Part shown: positions 41,810-51,113 of the stretch, piece by piece
Layout: each line of letters opens with the position of its first letter
Position numbering within the stretch: position 1 is the stretch's first letter
Origin: CBDDBH01 sp965225625
GTDB taxonomy: Bacteria; Pseudomonadota; Gammaproteobacteria; JADZEE01
Reading direction: 5' to 3'
DNA length: 64,000 nt
Assembly (NCBI GenBank): GCA_965225625.1
Contig: CBDDBH010000032.1
Coordinates: forward strand, 248,001 to 312,000
Translations under genes and position numbers: made by a program
The notes under the pieces: generated by a model
What the model was told of the DNA's origin: nothing
Seen by the model: only the letters and a program-made list of their open reading frames with translations
The model's database searches: none

Positions 41810-44398
41810 TCAGGCGACCACCACATTGACCAACCTTCCCGGCACCACCACCACCTTGCGTACTTGCTTGCCGGTCACAAAGCGCTGCACATTATCGTCT
41901 GCCAGCGCTGTTTGTTCGATGTGTTCCTGCGCGGCATCCGCAGCAACCATTACGGTACCACGCTTTTTGCCGTTAACCTGAACAACCATAGTCACCTCAT
42001 CGCGCACCAACGCGGCCGCATCGGCATGCGGCCAGGGTCCATCGACGATCGCCCTATCGTGGCCTAGTGCCCGCCACAATTCGTCGGTAACATGTGGAAT
42101 GATCGGCGACAATAACAACACCGCCGTCTCCAATGCCTCGCGCTCAACCGCGTGCGCAGCGGGCCCAGCAGCGCCGTCCAAGGCAGAAACAGCGTTTAAT
42201 AACTCGCGGACTTTGGCAATCGCCGTGTTGAAGGTGTAGCGCCGACCGATATCATCGTTCACTTTAGCAATGGTTTCGTGAATCGTGCGCCTGAGCGTGC
42301 GTAATTCACCATCCAGCGCAGCCGGGTTGAGTGCGGCGACTGGACCGGCGTCGACATGCGTTTTTACTTGTTTCCAAAACTTGCGTAAGAACCGAAACGC
42401 TCCCTCGATGGCGGAGTCTGACCATTCAAGCATCTGATCGGGCGGCGCATCGGACATCATGAACAGGCGCACTGTGTCGGCGCCGTATTTATCGATCATG
42501 TATTGAGGATCGACGCCGTTGTTCTTGGATTTCGACATCTTCTCCATCGCACCAACACTGACTGGTTTACCATCACCGGTGTGTGTGGCGCCCGTTACCC
42601 GCCCTTTGCGGTCGCGCTCAACCTGGACATCGTGCGGATTGATATAGGAACGCTTGCCGTCGTTGTCGCGGTAAAAGGTTTCAGCAACAACCATGCCTTG
42701 CGTAAGTAGTCGGGTAAATGGTTCGTCGCCCTCCAGCAACTCTTCATCGCGCATCAACTTGTAGAAGAAACGCGCGTACAGCAGATGTAGTACGGCGTGC
42801 TCAACGCCGCCAACATATTGATCGACCGGTAGCCAATAGCGGGCACGCTCATCAAGCATGCTCTGGGTGCTGTCGGGACAACAGAAGCGTGCGTAATACC
42901 AGGAAGATTCAAAAAACGTGTCAAAAGTATCTGTCTCGCGCTGCGCAACTTCATTGCCGGTTGGCGACGCGGCATTGAGAAATTCGGGCATCTCGGTCAA
43001 CGGCGAACCGACACCGGTAAACTCCACATCTTCGGGCAACACCACCGGCAAGGCATCAGGCGGGACCGGTATGGTCTCGCCGTTGCGCAGGTTCAACATC
43101 GGAATAGGGCAGCCCCAATAGCGTTGGCGTGCCAGGCCCCAATCGCGCAGCCGGTAGTTTATCTGCCGACGGCCTTTGCCTTCGCGCTCGAGCTGATCTG
43201 CGATGGCGCCAAAGGCCTGCTCGGAGGACATGCCGTCAAAATCCCCTGAATTGCGCAACACCCCCTTGTGGCTATACGCCCCCGATTCGATATCCAGCTC
43301 GGTGCCATCAGCGGGAAAGATGACCGGCGTAATAGGTAGTTGGTATTTGCGGGCAAATTCCCAGTCACGCTGGTCATGGGCAGGCACTGACATAATTGCG
43401 CCGGTGCCATAGCCCATCAGCACGAAGTTCGCCACCCACACGGGCAGCTCGGCGCCCGTCAACGGGTTAATCGCGCTGAGTCCCAAATCCACGCCTTCCT
43501 TTTCCATGGTCTCGAGTTCTGCTTCCGCGACCACGGTTTTCTTGCAGCGGGCGATGAATTCGGCCAGTTGCGGACGCTCTTCGGCCATCCGCTCGGCCAA
43601 TGGGTGTTCCGCCGCCACCGCAATGTAGGTCGCACCCATTATCGTATCCGGGCGCGTCGTGTAGACGCTCAGCGGCTCACCGAGCTCGGTAAGCATGAAA
43701 TGTGCTTCGACCCCCTCTGAACGTCCTATCCAGTTGCGCTGCATCGTTCGCACAGCGTCCGGCCAACCCTCTAAGTCATCCAGCGACGTCAACAACTCCT
43801 GCGCATAGTCGGTAATTTTCGCGAACCATTGCGGTATTGCGCGCCGCTCCACTGGCGCGCCCGAGCGCCAGCCTTTGCCGTCAATCACCTGTTCATTCGC
43901 CAACACGGTCTGATCAACCGGATCCCAATTGACTACCGATGTCTTTTTGTAAACCAGTCCCTTTTCATAGAGTTTGGTAAAAAACCACTGCTCCCACCGG
44001 TAATAAGCCGGATCGCAGGTTGCGAGCTCCCGACTCCAGTCATACGCAAAGCCCAACAACTTCAACTGGCCGCGCATGTATTCGATATTTTCGTAAGTCC
44101 ACTTCGCCGGTGGCACATTGTTCTCTATCGCGGCGTTTTCCGCCGGCATGCCGAAGGCATCCCAGCCCATAGGCTGCAATACATTTTTGCCGCACATACG
44201 GTGATAGCGGGAGATCACATCGCCAATGGTGTAATTGCGCACGTGCCCCATGTGCAGACGTCCACTGGGGTAGGGAAACATCGACAAACAATAAAACTTC
44301 TCGCGGGTGGGATCTTCCGTCACCTGGAAAGTGCCGGTGCGCTCCCAATCGGCTTGCACCCGCGCCTCGATTTCGGCAGGTTTGTAACGTTCGTCCAT
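41810..44398 (-). CDS. leuS: leucyl-tRNA synthetase
   Basis: Class I synthetase that charges tRNA-Leu. The 862-residue length is normal. The HIGH motif is HMGH in PSGRLHMGHVRN, the KMSKS loop is MEKMSKSKNNGVDP, and the CP1 editing domain shows TTRPDTIMGATY and VPAHDQRDWEF. The C-terminal domain ends in VVVVPGRLVNVVV. The start at 44398 (MDERYKP) is canonical. A rho-independent terminator of the upstream gene lies about 100 bases before it. Confidence 0.98.
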   Translation of the reverse strand: MDERYKPAEIEARVQADWERTGTFQVTEDPTREKFYCLSMFPYPSGRLHMGHVRNYTIGDVISRYHRMCGKNVLQPMGWDAFGMPAENAAIENNVPPAKWTYENIEYMRGQLKLLGFAYDWSRELATCDPAYYRWEQWFFTKLYEKGLVYKKTSVVNWDPVDQTVLANEQVIDGKGWRSGAPVERRAIPQWFAKITDYAQELLTSLDDLEGWPDAVRTMQRNWIGRSEGVEAHFMLTELGEPLSVYTTRPDTIMGATYIAVAAEHPLAERMAEERPQLAEFIARCKKTVVAEAELETMEKEGVDLGLSAINPLTGAELPVWVANFVLMGYGTGAIMSVPAHDQRDWEFARKYQLPITPVIFPADGTELDIESGAYSHKGVLRNSGDFDGMSSEQAFGAIADQLEREGKGRRQINYRLRDWGLARQRYWGCPIPMLNLRNGETIPVPPDALPVVLPEDVEFTGVGSPLTEMPEFLNAASPTGNEVAQRETDTFDTFFESSWYYARFCCPDSTQSMLDERARYWLPVDQYVGGVEHAVLHLLYARFFYKLMRDEELLEGDEPFTRLLTQGMVVAETFYRDNDGKRSYINPHDVQVERDRKGRVTGATHTGDGKPVSVGAMEKMSKSKNNGVDPQYMIDKYGADTVRLFMMSDAPPDQMLEWSDSAIEGAFRFLRKFWKQVKTHVDAGPVAALNPAALDGELRTLRRTIHETIAKVNDDIGRRYTFNTAIAKVRELLNAVSALDGAAGPAAHAVEREALETAVLLLSPIIPHVTDELWRALGHDRAIVDGPWPHADAAALVRDEVTMVVQVNGKKRGTVMVAADAAQEHIEQTALADDNVQRFVTGKQVRKVVVVPGRLVNVVVA

Positions 44399-44497
44399 GG
44401 TTTACTAGCCCAGCCTGGGTGGCCCGGAGCGGGCGGCCTGTTTGAATTCGAACTCGGCGGCAAGCATACCGTAGTGTTGCTGGGCGATCGACCGACA

Positions 44498-44536
44498 ATA
44501 AAAAAGCGCCCCCGGCCAAAACAGGCACCGAGGGCG
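44498..44536 (-). terminator. rho-independent terminator after the ComEA-like gene
   Basis: On the minus strand CGCCCTCGG (44528-44536 on plus) pairs with CCGGGGGCGC (44506-44515) and is followed by TTTTTTATT. It ends transcription of 44573-44842 upstream of leuS. Confidence 0.75.
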
Positions 44537-44572
44537 ACTGGAGGACGCCTGAGTGTCGGGGTGGGGGAGAGG

Positions 44573-44842
44573 CTACTTCTCGCCGACACTCAGCCCGTCG
44601 CGATTAGCATCAATTGTTTTGGCGCCGATGCCGCGTACAAGCGTCAGATCCTCGATTGCCTCGAATGGACCATGCTTGTCTCGAAAGGTCACGATCGCGT
44701 TGGCTCGAGATAAACCAACGCCTTTTATGGCATCGGCCAGCGTTTGCGCATCCGCGCTATTGATATCGACCGGCTCAACCGCGAAAGCGAACGCCGGTAG
44801 GCTTAGTAACATCGCGCAAAGTATCGTCCTGAATCGTTGCAT
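44573..44842 (-). CDS. ComEA-like helix-hairpin-helix protein
   Basis: An 89-residue exported protein: signal peptide MQRFRTILCAMLLSLPAFAFA, then a tandem helix-hairpin-helix domain with VDINSADAQTLADAIKGVGLSRA and LTLVRGIGAKTIDAN. Such ComEA-type proteins bind DNA in the periplasm; in competent bacteria they serve DNA uptake, in others the role is unclear. The start at 44842 is preferred because it opens the signal peptide. A clear terminator follows the gene. Confidence 0.82.
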   Translation of the reverse strand: MQRFRTILCAMLLSLPAFAFAVEPVDINSADAQTLADAIKGVGLSRANAIVTFRDKHGPFEAIEDLTLVRGIGAKTIDANRDGLSVGEK

Positions 44843-45095
44843 CACACTTCTCCTTGTGTCGTTGGTTTTCGACAGGCCTTGGGATGGCCTCGTCGAAAAC
44901 AAGCATAGCGCGACCGGCCGTAATGCGGGATAGGTTGGGTTTAGCCGGCGGCGCAATTTACCCCAGGAAAAATTCCCGAGTTAAATGCCCGGATCCTCCT
45001 CCCGCAGCGCTGAGAGTTGGCAGAAGCTCTGCTGGTGGATTTGCGAACGCAAGGTAAATGCTGATAAGGCGGCGGCGTTGAACCGCCCAGCCGTG

Positions 45096-45944
45096 CTACT
45101 TTTCAGCGACTACATAGGCGATCCAGCCGGCGTCGGGTTCGCCTTTTACCACAGGCGCAAACTCGCCGTTACCCTCTTCCGTCTCCTCGTCGTAGCCTTC
45201 CCAATACACGGTGCTGCGGGAGAATCCGGCTTCGGCAAGTAACTCGCGAATCTCCGGTAACGACCAAAGCCGCCACTCGTAAGTAAACGCCCGTTTCAGT
45301 TTGGAGCCATCTGGAAACTTGAAGTGGATGTGACACGTGAGATCGCCTGTGACCGGATCGTACTGCGCCTGATCCCATATGTAGGTGAAGTCATCATGCT
45401 CGGTTTCCTCTTCGAGCACCTGATAGGCTTCGTAGCCGCCGAAGGCATCGAGGAAAAACAGGCCTTCGGTGGCCAGCGCTTCACGTACGCGCTCGAAATA
45501 GCGTTTCAAGCTTGCGCGTTCCTTGAAGGTCCAATAACTGAAATTCATAGCCAACACGATATCAACCGGATCTGTGGCGACCGAGGTGACGTCTGCATTC
45601 AGTACCTGCACACGTTCGCGGGCCGAAGGCTGTAGCTTCGCCAGATGCTGCGCCTGCCCCCAGGCAAGCACCTCTTCATCGAAGTCCACGCCAATTGCAC
45701 GGTTGTCGTTACGGCGCCGCACCCACTCGCAGCAGACGTTGGCGGTACCGCAAAAGTCTTCGCGCAAGGAGGCGGCCGCACGCTTGCGTAAGCCCGAAAA
45801 GGTCTCGTCTACGAAGTCGACTTCAGCGTCGGCAGCCTGGACAGCGAGTTCGTAATACTGATGTCGATCGGCGCCATCGGCCTGCCGGGTCTTGGGCGCA
45901 TGCTTGTCCTTGTTTTTACCCTTGTGCTTCCTTGATTTTCCCAT
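45096..45944 (-). CDS. class I SAM-dependent methyltransferase
   Basis: A 282-residue methyltransferase. After a lysine-rich N-terminus (MGKSRKHKGKNKDKHAPK) comes LREDFCGTANVCCEWV, where the usual glycine-rich SAM loop reads DFCGTA, then AIGVDFDEEVLAWG with the ribose-binding Asp, and VLAMNFSYWTFKER. The family is seen in bacteria with unknown acceptor substrate. The start at 45944 is the ATG before the lysine-rich segment; the longer frame to 46010 lacks a ribosome-binding site. It is divergent from ppk1. Confidence 0.85.
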   Translation of the reverse strand: MGKSRKHKGKNKDKHAPKTRQADGADRHQYYELAVQAADAEVDFVDETFSGLRKRAAASLREDFCGTANVCCEWVRRRNDNRAIGVDFDEEVLAWGQAQHLAKLQPSARERVQVLNADVTSVATDPVDIVLAMNFSYWTFKERASLKRYFERVREALATEGLFFLDAFGGYEAYQVLEEETEHDDFTYIWDQAQYDPVTGDLTCHIHFKFPDGSKLKRAFTYEWRLWSLPEIRELLAEAGFSRSTVYWEGYDEETEEGNGEFAPVVKGEPDAGWIAYVVAEK

Positions 45945-46085
45945 TGTAGCTAGACTTAATTGTGGGGACGCGCATGATAGTATTCCCCGTGAGCAGCTGA
46001 TCCAAATCAAAACTTCTTTTCAGCTCGTCGTAATACTGACGTAATTCATCGTTGCCACTGACGGCGGGTAGGTGTAAATCTCTGT

Positions 46086-48161
46086 ATGGACGCCATCGAT
46101 TTAAAACAATCTGCGCTTTACATTAACCGCGAACTCAGTTTGCTTGAATTCAATCGGCGCGTGCTCGCGCAAGCACGTGACCCGGCAACGCCGCTGCTTG
46201 AACGCCTTAAGTTCATGTGTATCACCAGCAGTAATCTCGATGAATTTTTTGAAGTCCGGGTAGCCGGGCTCAAACAACAGGCCGCCTTTGGTGCCGTACC
46301 GCATGGTCCCGACCATCTCACTTCGGCCGAACAACTGAAACTCGTCGGCGAGACCGCGCATGCGCTTGTCGACAGCCAGTATGCGTTGTTAAACGACGAG
46401 CTGCTGCCGGCATTGCGGACCGGAGGCATCCGTTTTTTACGGCGCGATGAGTGGACGGCCAAACAATCGACCTGGGTTAAGCGATTCTTCAATCGCGAAC
46501 TGCTGCCTGTGGTGAGTCCGATAGGGTTGGATCCTGCCCACCCTTTCCCGCGAATACTGAATAAGAGTTTGAACTTCCTGGTCGCGCTGGAGGGTAAAGA
46601 CGCTTTTGGTCGCAACAGCGGCGTCGCAATTGTCCAGGCGCCACGTTCATTGCCGCGGGTTATCGCGGTCCCGCCGCAGTTTACCGACGGCGAGCACGAC
46701 TTCGTGTTGTTGTCCGCCATCATTCACGCACATGTGGATGATCTTTTCCCAGGCATGCATACGCTGGGCTGTTATCAATTCCGGGTAACCCGCAACAGCG
46801 ATTTGTTCGTCGACGACGAAGAGGTAGACGATCTGAAACGGGCGCTGCAAGGCGAGCTTTCACAGCGCCGCTTCAGCGACGCCGTGCGACTGGAGGTTGC
46901 TGACGATTGTCCGCCGGAAATGCGCAACTTCCTCATGCATCAGTTCAATCTTGCCGAAGACGACGTCTATCAATGCAACGGGCCGGTAAATGTCATGCGC
47001 CTGATGACGGTTCCCGACCTGGTGGACCGCCCCGATCTGAAATTTTCCGTGTTCATACCGACATTACCAAACCGCATTGCAAATAATTCCGATCTTTTTG
47101 AAGTGATCCGTAAAGGCGACGTGCTGTTGCACCACCCCTATGAATCGTTTTCTCCGGTGGTGGAGTTGCTGCGTTTGGCAGCCGCCGACCCCGATGTTGT
47201 TGCGATTAAGCAGACGCTTTACCGCACGGGCGCCGATTCAACTATCGTCGAAATGTTGGTAGAGGCAGCGCGTGCCGGCAAAGAAGTAACCGTGGTCATC
47301 GAGTTGCGCGCGCGTTTTGAAGAGGCGGCGAACATCGAACTTGCCGAAGATTTACAGGAGGCCGGCGCACACGTCGTCTACGGCGTTGTCGGCCATAAAA
47401 CCCACGCGAAGATGGTACTGGTGGTGCGCCGAGAGGACAGGAACCTGAGGCGATACGTACACCTGGGCACGGGCAACTATCACGCCAAAACTGCACGCTT
47501 GTATACGGATTACGGTTTACTCACCTGTGACGCTGCAATCGGCGAAGATGTTCACAAGGTATTTCAACAACTCACCGCCCTGGGACGCGCGGGCAAATTG
47601 AAAAAACTGCTGCAGTCGCCTTTTACCCTGCACAAAACCGTGCTGGAACTCATTGGCGCCGAAACGGCACGCGCGCGCAAGGGAAAACAAGCTCGCATCA
47701 TCGCTAAGATGAATGCACTCATCGACACTGAGGTGATACACGCGCTGTACGAAGCATCGCGCGCCGGTGTCAAAATTGATTTAATCGTGCGTGGGGTGTG
47801 TGCGCTACGCCCGGGGATAAAGGGGGTGTCCGATAATATTCATGTGCGCTCAATCGTCGGCCGATTTCTTGAACACACGCGCGTTTATTACTTTTACGCC
47901 CGCGGTGAGGAGTCGGTGTTTTTATCGAGTGCGGATTGGATGGGGCGAAATTTTTTCAACCGCATTGAGATCTGCTTTCCGATCGAAGATAAGCGCCTGA
48001 AACAACGTGTAATCAAGCAAGGGCTTTTGCTGTATTTGGCCGACAACTCCCAGGCTTGGGTCTTGCACAGCGACGGCCAGTATAAGCAACCAAACCCCAG
48101 CGGCCAGAAACGATCGGCCCAGCAAGGATTGCTCGCACAACTCTGTGCAGGCTCTTCATGA
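46086..48161 (+). CDS. ppk1: polyphosphate kinase 1
   Basis: Makes inorganic polyphosphate from ATP and works in reverse. The 691-residue protein has the N domain opening NRELSLLEFNRRVL, then head and two C domains. The active-site segment GHKTHAKMVLVVRR contains the phosphorylated His (His440 in HAK), and FLEHTRVYYFYARGEESVFLSSADWMGRNF carries the second histidine (motif described in part). YVHLGTGNYHAKTARLYTD is typical. The start is ATG 46086. It converges with ppx, which degrades the polymer. Confidence 0.97.
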   Translation: MDAIDLKQSALYINRELSLLEFNRRVLAQARDPATPLLERLKFMCITSSNLDEFFEVRVAGLKQQAAFGAVPHGPDHLTSAEQLKLVGETAHALVDSQYALLNDELLPALRTGGIRFLRRDEWTAKQSTWVKRFFNRELLPVVSPIGLDPAHPFPRILNKSLNFLVALEGKDAFGRNSGVAIVQAPRSLPRVIAVPPQFTDGEHDFVLLSAIIHAHVDDLFPGMHTLGCYQFRVTRNSDLFVDDEEVDDLKRALQGELSQRRFSDAVRLEVADDCPPEMRNFLMHQFNLAEDDVYQCNGPVNVMRLMTVPDLVDRPDLKFSVFIPTLPNRIANNSDLFEVIRKGDVLLHHPYESFSPVVELLRLAAADPDVVAIKQTLYRTGADSTIVEMLVEAARAGKEVTVVIELRARFEEAANIELAEDLQEAGAHVVYGVVGHKTHAKMVLVVRREDRNLRRYVHLGTGNYHAKTARLYTDYGLLTCDAAIGEDVHKVFQQLTALGRAGKLKKLLQSPFTLHKTVLELIGAETARARKGKQARIIAKMNALIDTEVIHALYEASRAGVKIDLIVRGVCALRPGIKGVSDNIHVRSIVGRFLEHTRVYYFYARGEESVFLSSADWMGRNFFNRIEICFPIEDKRLKQRVIKQGLLLYLADNSQAWVLHSDGQYKQPNPSGQKRSAQQGLLAQLCAGSS

Positions 48162-48214
48162 TCCGTACCTGAACCACACGGCTCGCCGGACCCACATTCA
48201 CCATTGGCACGCGC

Positions 48215-49711
48215 TTATTTGAATTTCAGTTTGTAATTCGCTGCGGATAAGAAACTCTGTTCTTGTTCGAGGTCCGCCTGGGTCAATGGGTGAGCATCAA
48301 TCCAGTTACGCGGGAAGCCGAGTTTAAGTCCGCGTTTGGAGACCTCCAGTGTAAGCGCGGGCAGGGCGATATTGGATCGCCGTCGATGCAGCAACACCGC
48401 TAGTCGCAACAAAAGGCAAAGCTTTTCTACGGCGGCCTGGCTGTCCGGCGGTAGCGCCGCAAATTCCGAGCTTGCGAACTTGCGCCGGTGACTGCGCACC
48501 AGCGCCGCGAGCTTTTGCTGTTCACCGCGCGCAAATCCGGGCAAATCGAGGTTACTTAACAAATAGCTCCCGTGTTTATGGTATTGCACATGGCTGATGG
48601 CAAGGCCTATTTCATGCACCAGGCTCGCCCAGCGCAAGAGCTGTCCGTGTTCTTCGCCGGAAAGTTCCCACGAAGTGGTGCATTGCTCAAGCAGTTGCAG
48701 TGCGCTCGCGCTGATTCTGCTCGCTTGTTCGCTATCAACATGATAGCGATCGAGCAGTCTAGTGATGGTTTGCTCGCGAATATCCTCGCGATGCACGCGA
48801 CCAATGAGGTCGTAAAGCAACCCTTCGCGTAACGCGCCGGTCGACACGCGCATTCGCTCGATTCCCAGCGCTTCGAACACGGCAGACAGGATCGCGACGC
48901 CACCGACAAATACAGGCGCACGCTCTGGGTTCAGGCCGGCCAGGCCAAGCTTGTCTACCCGGCCTCGTTTGATCAGGATCTTCTCCAGGGTCTCCAGCAC
49001 CTCGGCCGTTATGTCGCCCTGCGTCCACCCTTGTTCGCGCGCGACCGCGCTGATGGTAAGACAAGTACCCGATGCGCCGATGGCGGTGTCCCATGCTGCC
49101 TGCCGGTATCGCCACTCTATGGTTTCGAGTTCCTGCCTCGCCGCGATCTTCGCGACGCGTAGCCGTTGCGCATCGATGTTGCCGTCGCCGAAATAGCGCT
49201 GGCTCATACTGACACAACCTAAATACAGGGATTCCAGGTTCTCGGGCGCGAAATGCCGACCTATAATCAGCTCGGTGCTGCCGCCACCGATATCCACTAC
49301 CAGACGTCGATCGGCATCGTCCTCAATGCTGTGCGAGACGCCCAGATAAATAAGCCTTGCTTCCTCGTACCCTGAAATAATGTCGATTGAATGCCCCAGT
49401 ACATCTTTCGCCATTCGCAGGAAATCCAAACTGTTGCGTGCCTTGCGCAAGGTGTTGGTGCCGACCACGCGCACGCGCTTAGGTGGGATCCCCCGTAAGC
49501 GCTCGCCGAAACGTTGCAAGCATTGGATTGCCCGATCCAATACTTCGTCGATCAAATAATTACTGTCGTCGAGCCCGGCGGCTAGCCTCGTCATCTCCCG
49601 CATCCGGTCTACCAGCTGTAAGTCCCCGTCGGCTTCTTGGGCGACGATCATATGGAAGCTGTTGGAGCCCAGATCGACTGCCGCAATAGTGTCGGGGGTG
49701 GCATCGGGCAT
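48215..49711 (-). CDS. ppx: exopolyphosphatase (Ppx/GppA family)
   Basis: Hydrolyses terminal phosphates of polyphosphate and possibly pppGpp. The 498-residue protein has the actin-like phosphate loops AVDLGSNSFHMIVAQ near the N-terminus and VDIGGGSTELIIG in the centre, and a C-terminal HD-like helical domain (WASLVHEIGLAISHVQYHKHGSY described in part). The size fits Ppx rather than the shorter Ppx of some species. It converges with ppk1, 54 bases between stops, so synthesis and breakdown genes are linked. Confidence 0.93.
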   Translation of the reverse strand: MPDATPDTIAAVDLGSNSFHMIVAQEADGDLQLVDRMREMTRLAAGLDDSNYLIDEVLDRAIQCLQRFGERLRGIPPKRVRVVGTNTLRKARNSLDFLRMAKDVLGHSIDIISGYEEARLIYLGVSHSIEDDADRRLVVDIGGGSTELIIGRHFAPENLESLYLGCVSMSQRYFGDGNIDAQRLRVAKIAARQELETIEWRYRQAAWDTAIGASGTCLTISAVAREQGWTQGDITAEVLETLEKILIKRGRVDKLGLAGLNPERAPVFVGGVAILSAVFEALGIERMRVSTGALREGLLYDLIGRVHREDIREQTITRLLDRYHVDSEQASRISASALQLLEQCTTSWELSGEEHGQLLRWASLVHEIGLAISHVQYHKHGSYLLSNLDLPGFARGEQQKLAALVRSHRRKFASSEFAALPPDSQAAVEKLCLLLRLAVLLHRRRSNIALPALTLEVSKRGLKLGFPRNWIDAHPLTQADLEQEQSFLSAANYKLKFK

Positions 49712-49777
49712 AATTTAATTATAGAGCTATACTGGTAAACGTCGTTTTCTATTTGCCAATTTCATCCAGAAAAAGCG

Positions 49778-50200
49778 GTGACAGATATGACGGTTCAACG
49801 AGTCGATCCAAAGCAGGCCGCGGAATTGCTGCAGGGACGCCCCGGCGCCGTGTTACTGGACGTGCGTTCGAAGGTTGAATTTGACTACGTTGGCCACCCA
49901 ACCGGCGCCATTCATGTGCCCTGGAAAGAAGCGCCCGATTGGGCGGTCAATCCGGATTTCGTCGCGGCGGTGCGTGCAGCGTTGGGAGATGCCGGAGATG
50001 GCCCGGTGACGGAACGCCCGCTACTGTTGATCTGCCGCAGCGGGGCAAGATCCATGTCAGCTGCACAGGCGCTCAGCGAAACTGGTTTCAAAGAACTCTA
50101 CAATATTGAGGAGGGCTTTGAAGGCGACAAAGATGGCGAGCAACATCGTGGCACCGTCAACGGATGGCGCTACCATGGCCTGCCCTGGGAGCAGACGTGA
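49778..50200 (+). CDS. rhodanese-like sulfurtransferase
   Basis: A 140-residue single rhodanese domain protein. The active-site loop LLICRSGARSMSAAQAL has the catalytic Cys. DVRSKVEFDYVGHPTGAIHVPW is the conserved N-terminal part. No signal peptide is seen. The first codon at 49778 is GTG; an ATG three codons later (49787, MTVQRVD) is equally likely. It lies between ppx, transcribed away from it, and a DUF2007 gene on the other strand. Its sulfur acceptor is not known. Confidence 0.88.
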   Translation: MTDMTVQRVDPKQAAELLQGRPGAVLLDVRSKVEFDYVGHPTGAIHVPWKEAPDWAVNPDFVAAVRAALGDAGDGPVTERPLLLICRSGARSMSAAQALSETGFKELYNIEEGFEGDKDGEQHRGTVNGWRYHGLPWEQT

Positions 50201-50212
50201 TTTGCGTTTGCC

Positions 50213-50521
50213 TCAACGCTGTTCGCCACATTTCCAACAAGCCGTAAACTGCGCTTCGCCGGACTCGCCGCAAGCAGCACAAGTCCAGCTGACATCATCT
50301 ACTTGAGGTGCCGACAGCACCGCCTGTAAAAGTTTCTGTGAGCGGGTTATATCCCGATCCTCGATCACCCACAGCTCTGGCCAGCATTCCGTAAAGGGGA
50401 TCTCGCCGGCACCAGCGGGCAGGTGTTCATTACGCACGACGCAGGTTACACCCTCGTTTAGCAGTACGCTCTTCAAGTACCCGCACAATACTGGATCATC
50501 GGTGCTGTAGATTTTTTTCAT
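50213..50521 (-). CDS. DUF2007 protein with C-terminal zinc ribbon
   Basis: A 102-residue protein. Residues 1-70 match DUF2007 (putative signal-transducing protein) in pattern: MKKIYSTDDPVLCGYLKSVL, AGAGEIPFTECWPELWV. The C-terminus adds a zinc ribbon with CAACGESGEAQFTACWKCG. It converges with the rhodanese gene, 12 bases between stops. Function unknown. Confidence 0.8.
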   Translation of the reverse strand: MKKIYSTDDPVLCGYLKSVLLNEGVTCVVRNEHLPAGAGEIPFTECWPELWVIEDRDITRSQKLLQAVLSAPQVDDVSWTCAACGESGEAQFTACWKCGEQR

Positions 50522-50665
50522 GGCAAATTATCAAACGAGCGCGGGTTTGACGACCTCGTATAATGTCGCGGCCCGTGACCGAGAACAACGCTTGCGAATA
50601 CCGACGAACAGACGCGGTAAATATGGCCATGACCGCAAACGGCTTGCACTAGCGCGTACATCGCG

Positions 50666-51106
50666 ATGATTGGGTTACTGCAGCGCGTAACACAAGCCCA
50701 AGTCGACGTCGGTGGCCGGAGCATTGCGGCGATAGGGCGCGGCTTGATGGTGCTCGTCGGCGTGGAAAAACACGATGAGGAGCAGCAGGCAGAGCGCCTG
50801 GTACAACGTCTATTGGGGTACCGGGTCTTCAATGACCCGCAGGGCAAAATGAATCTGAGCGTGGCCGACATCGGCGGCGCAGTGCTATTCGTCCCGCAGT
50901 TCACGCTGGCAGCCGACACAAACAAGGGTATGCGGCCGAGCTTTACACCCGCCGCTTCGCCGGAGCAGGGCGAGGCCTTGTACGATTACCTGTGCGTGCG
51001 CGCACGGCAACTGCACGATCAGGTCCAATCCGGTCGATTCGGCGCGGATATGCAGGTGCGTCTGACCAACGACGGCCCGGTAACGTTCTGCTTGCACATC
51101 AAATAG
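50666..51106 (+). CDS. dtd: D-aminoacyl-tRNA deacylase
   Basis: DTD removes D-amino acids from mischarged tRNA. The 146-residue protein has MIGLLQRVTQAQVDV, FVPQFTLAADTNKGMRPSF, and the C-terminal LTNDGPVTF that contains the conserved Gly-Pro motif of the cross-subunit active site. Length is normal. It converges with hemF, with only 7 bases between the two stop codons. Confidence 0.96.
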   Translation: MIGLLQRVTQAQVDVGGRSIAAIGRGLMVLVGVEKHDEEQQAERLVQRLLGYRVFNDPQGKMNLSVADIGGAVLFVPQFTLAADTNKGMRPSFTPAASPEQGEALYDYLCVRARQLHDQVQSGRFGADMQVRLTNDGPVTFCLHIK

Positions 51107-51113
51107 ACATTTT

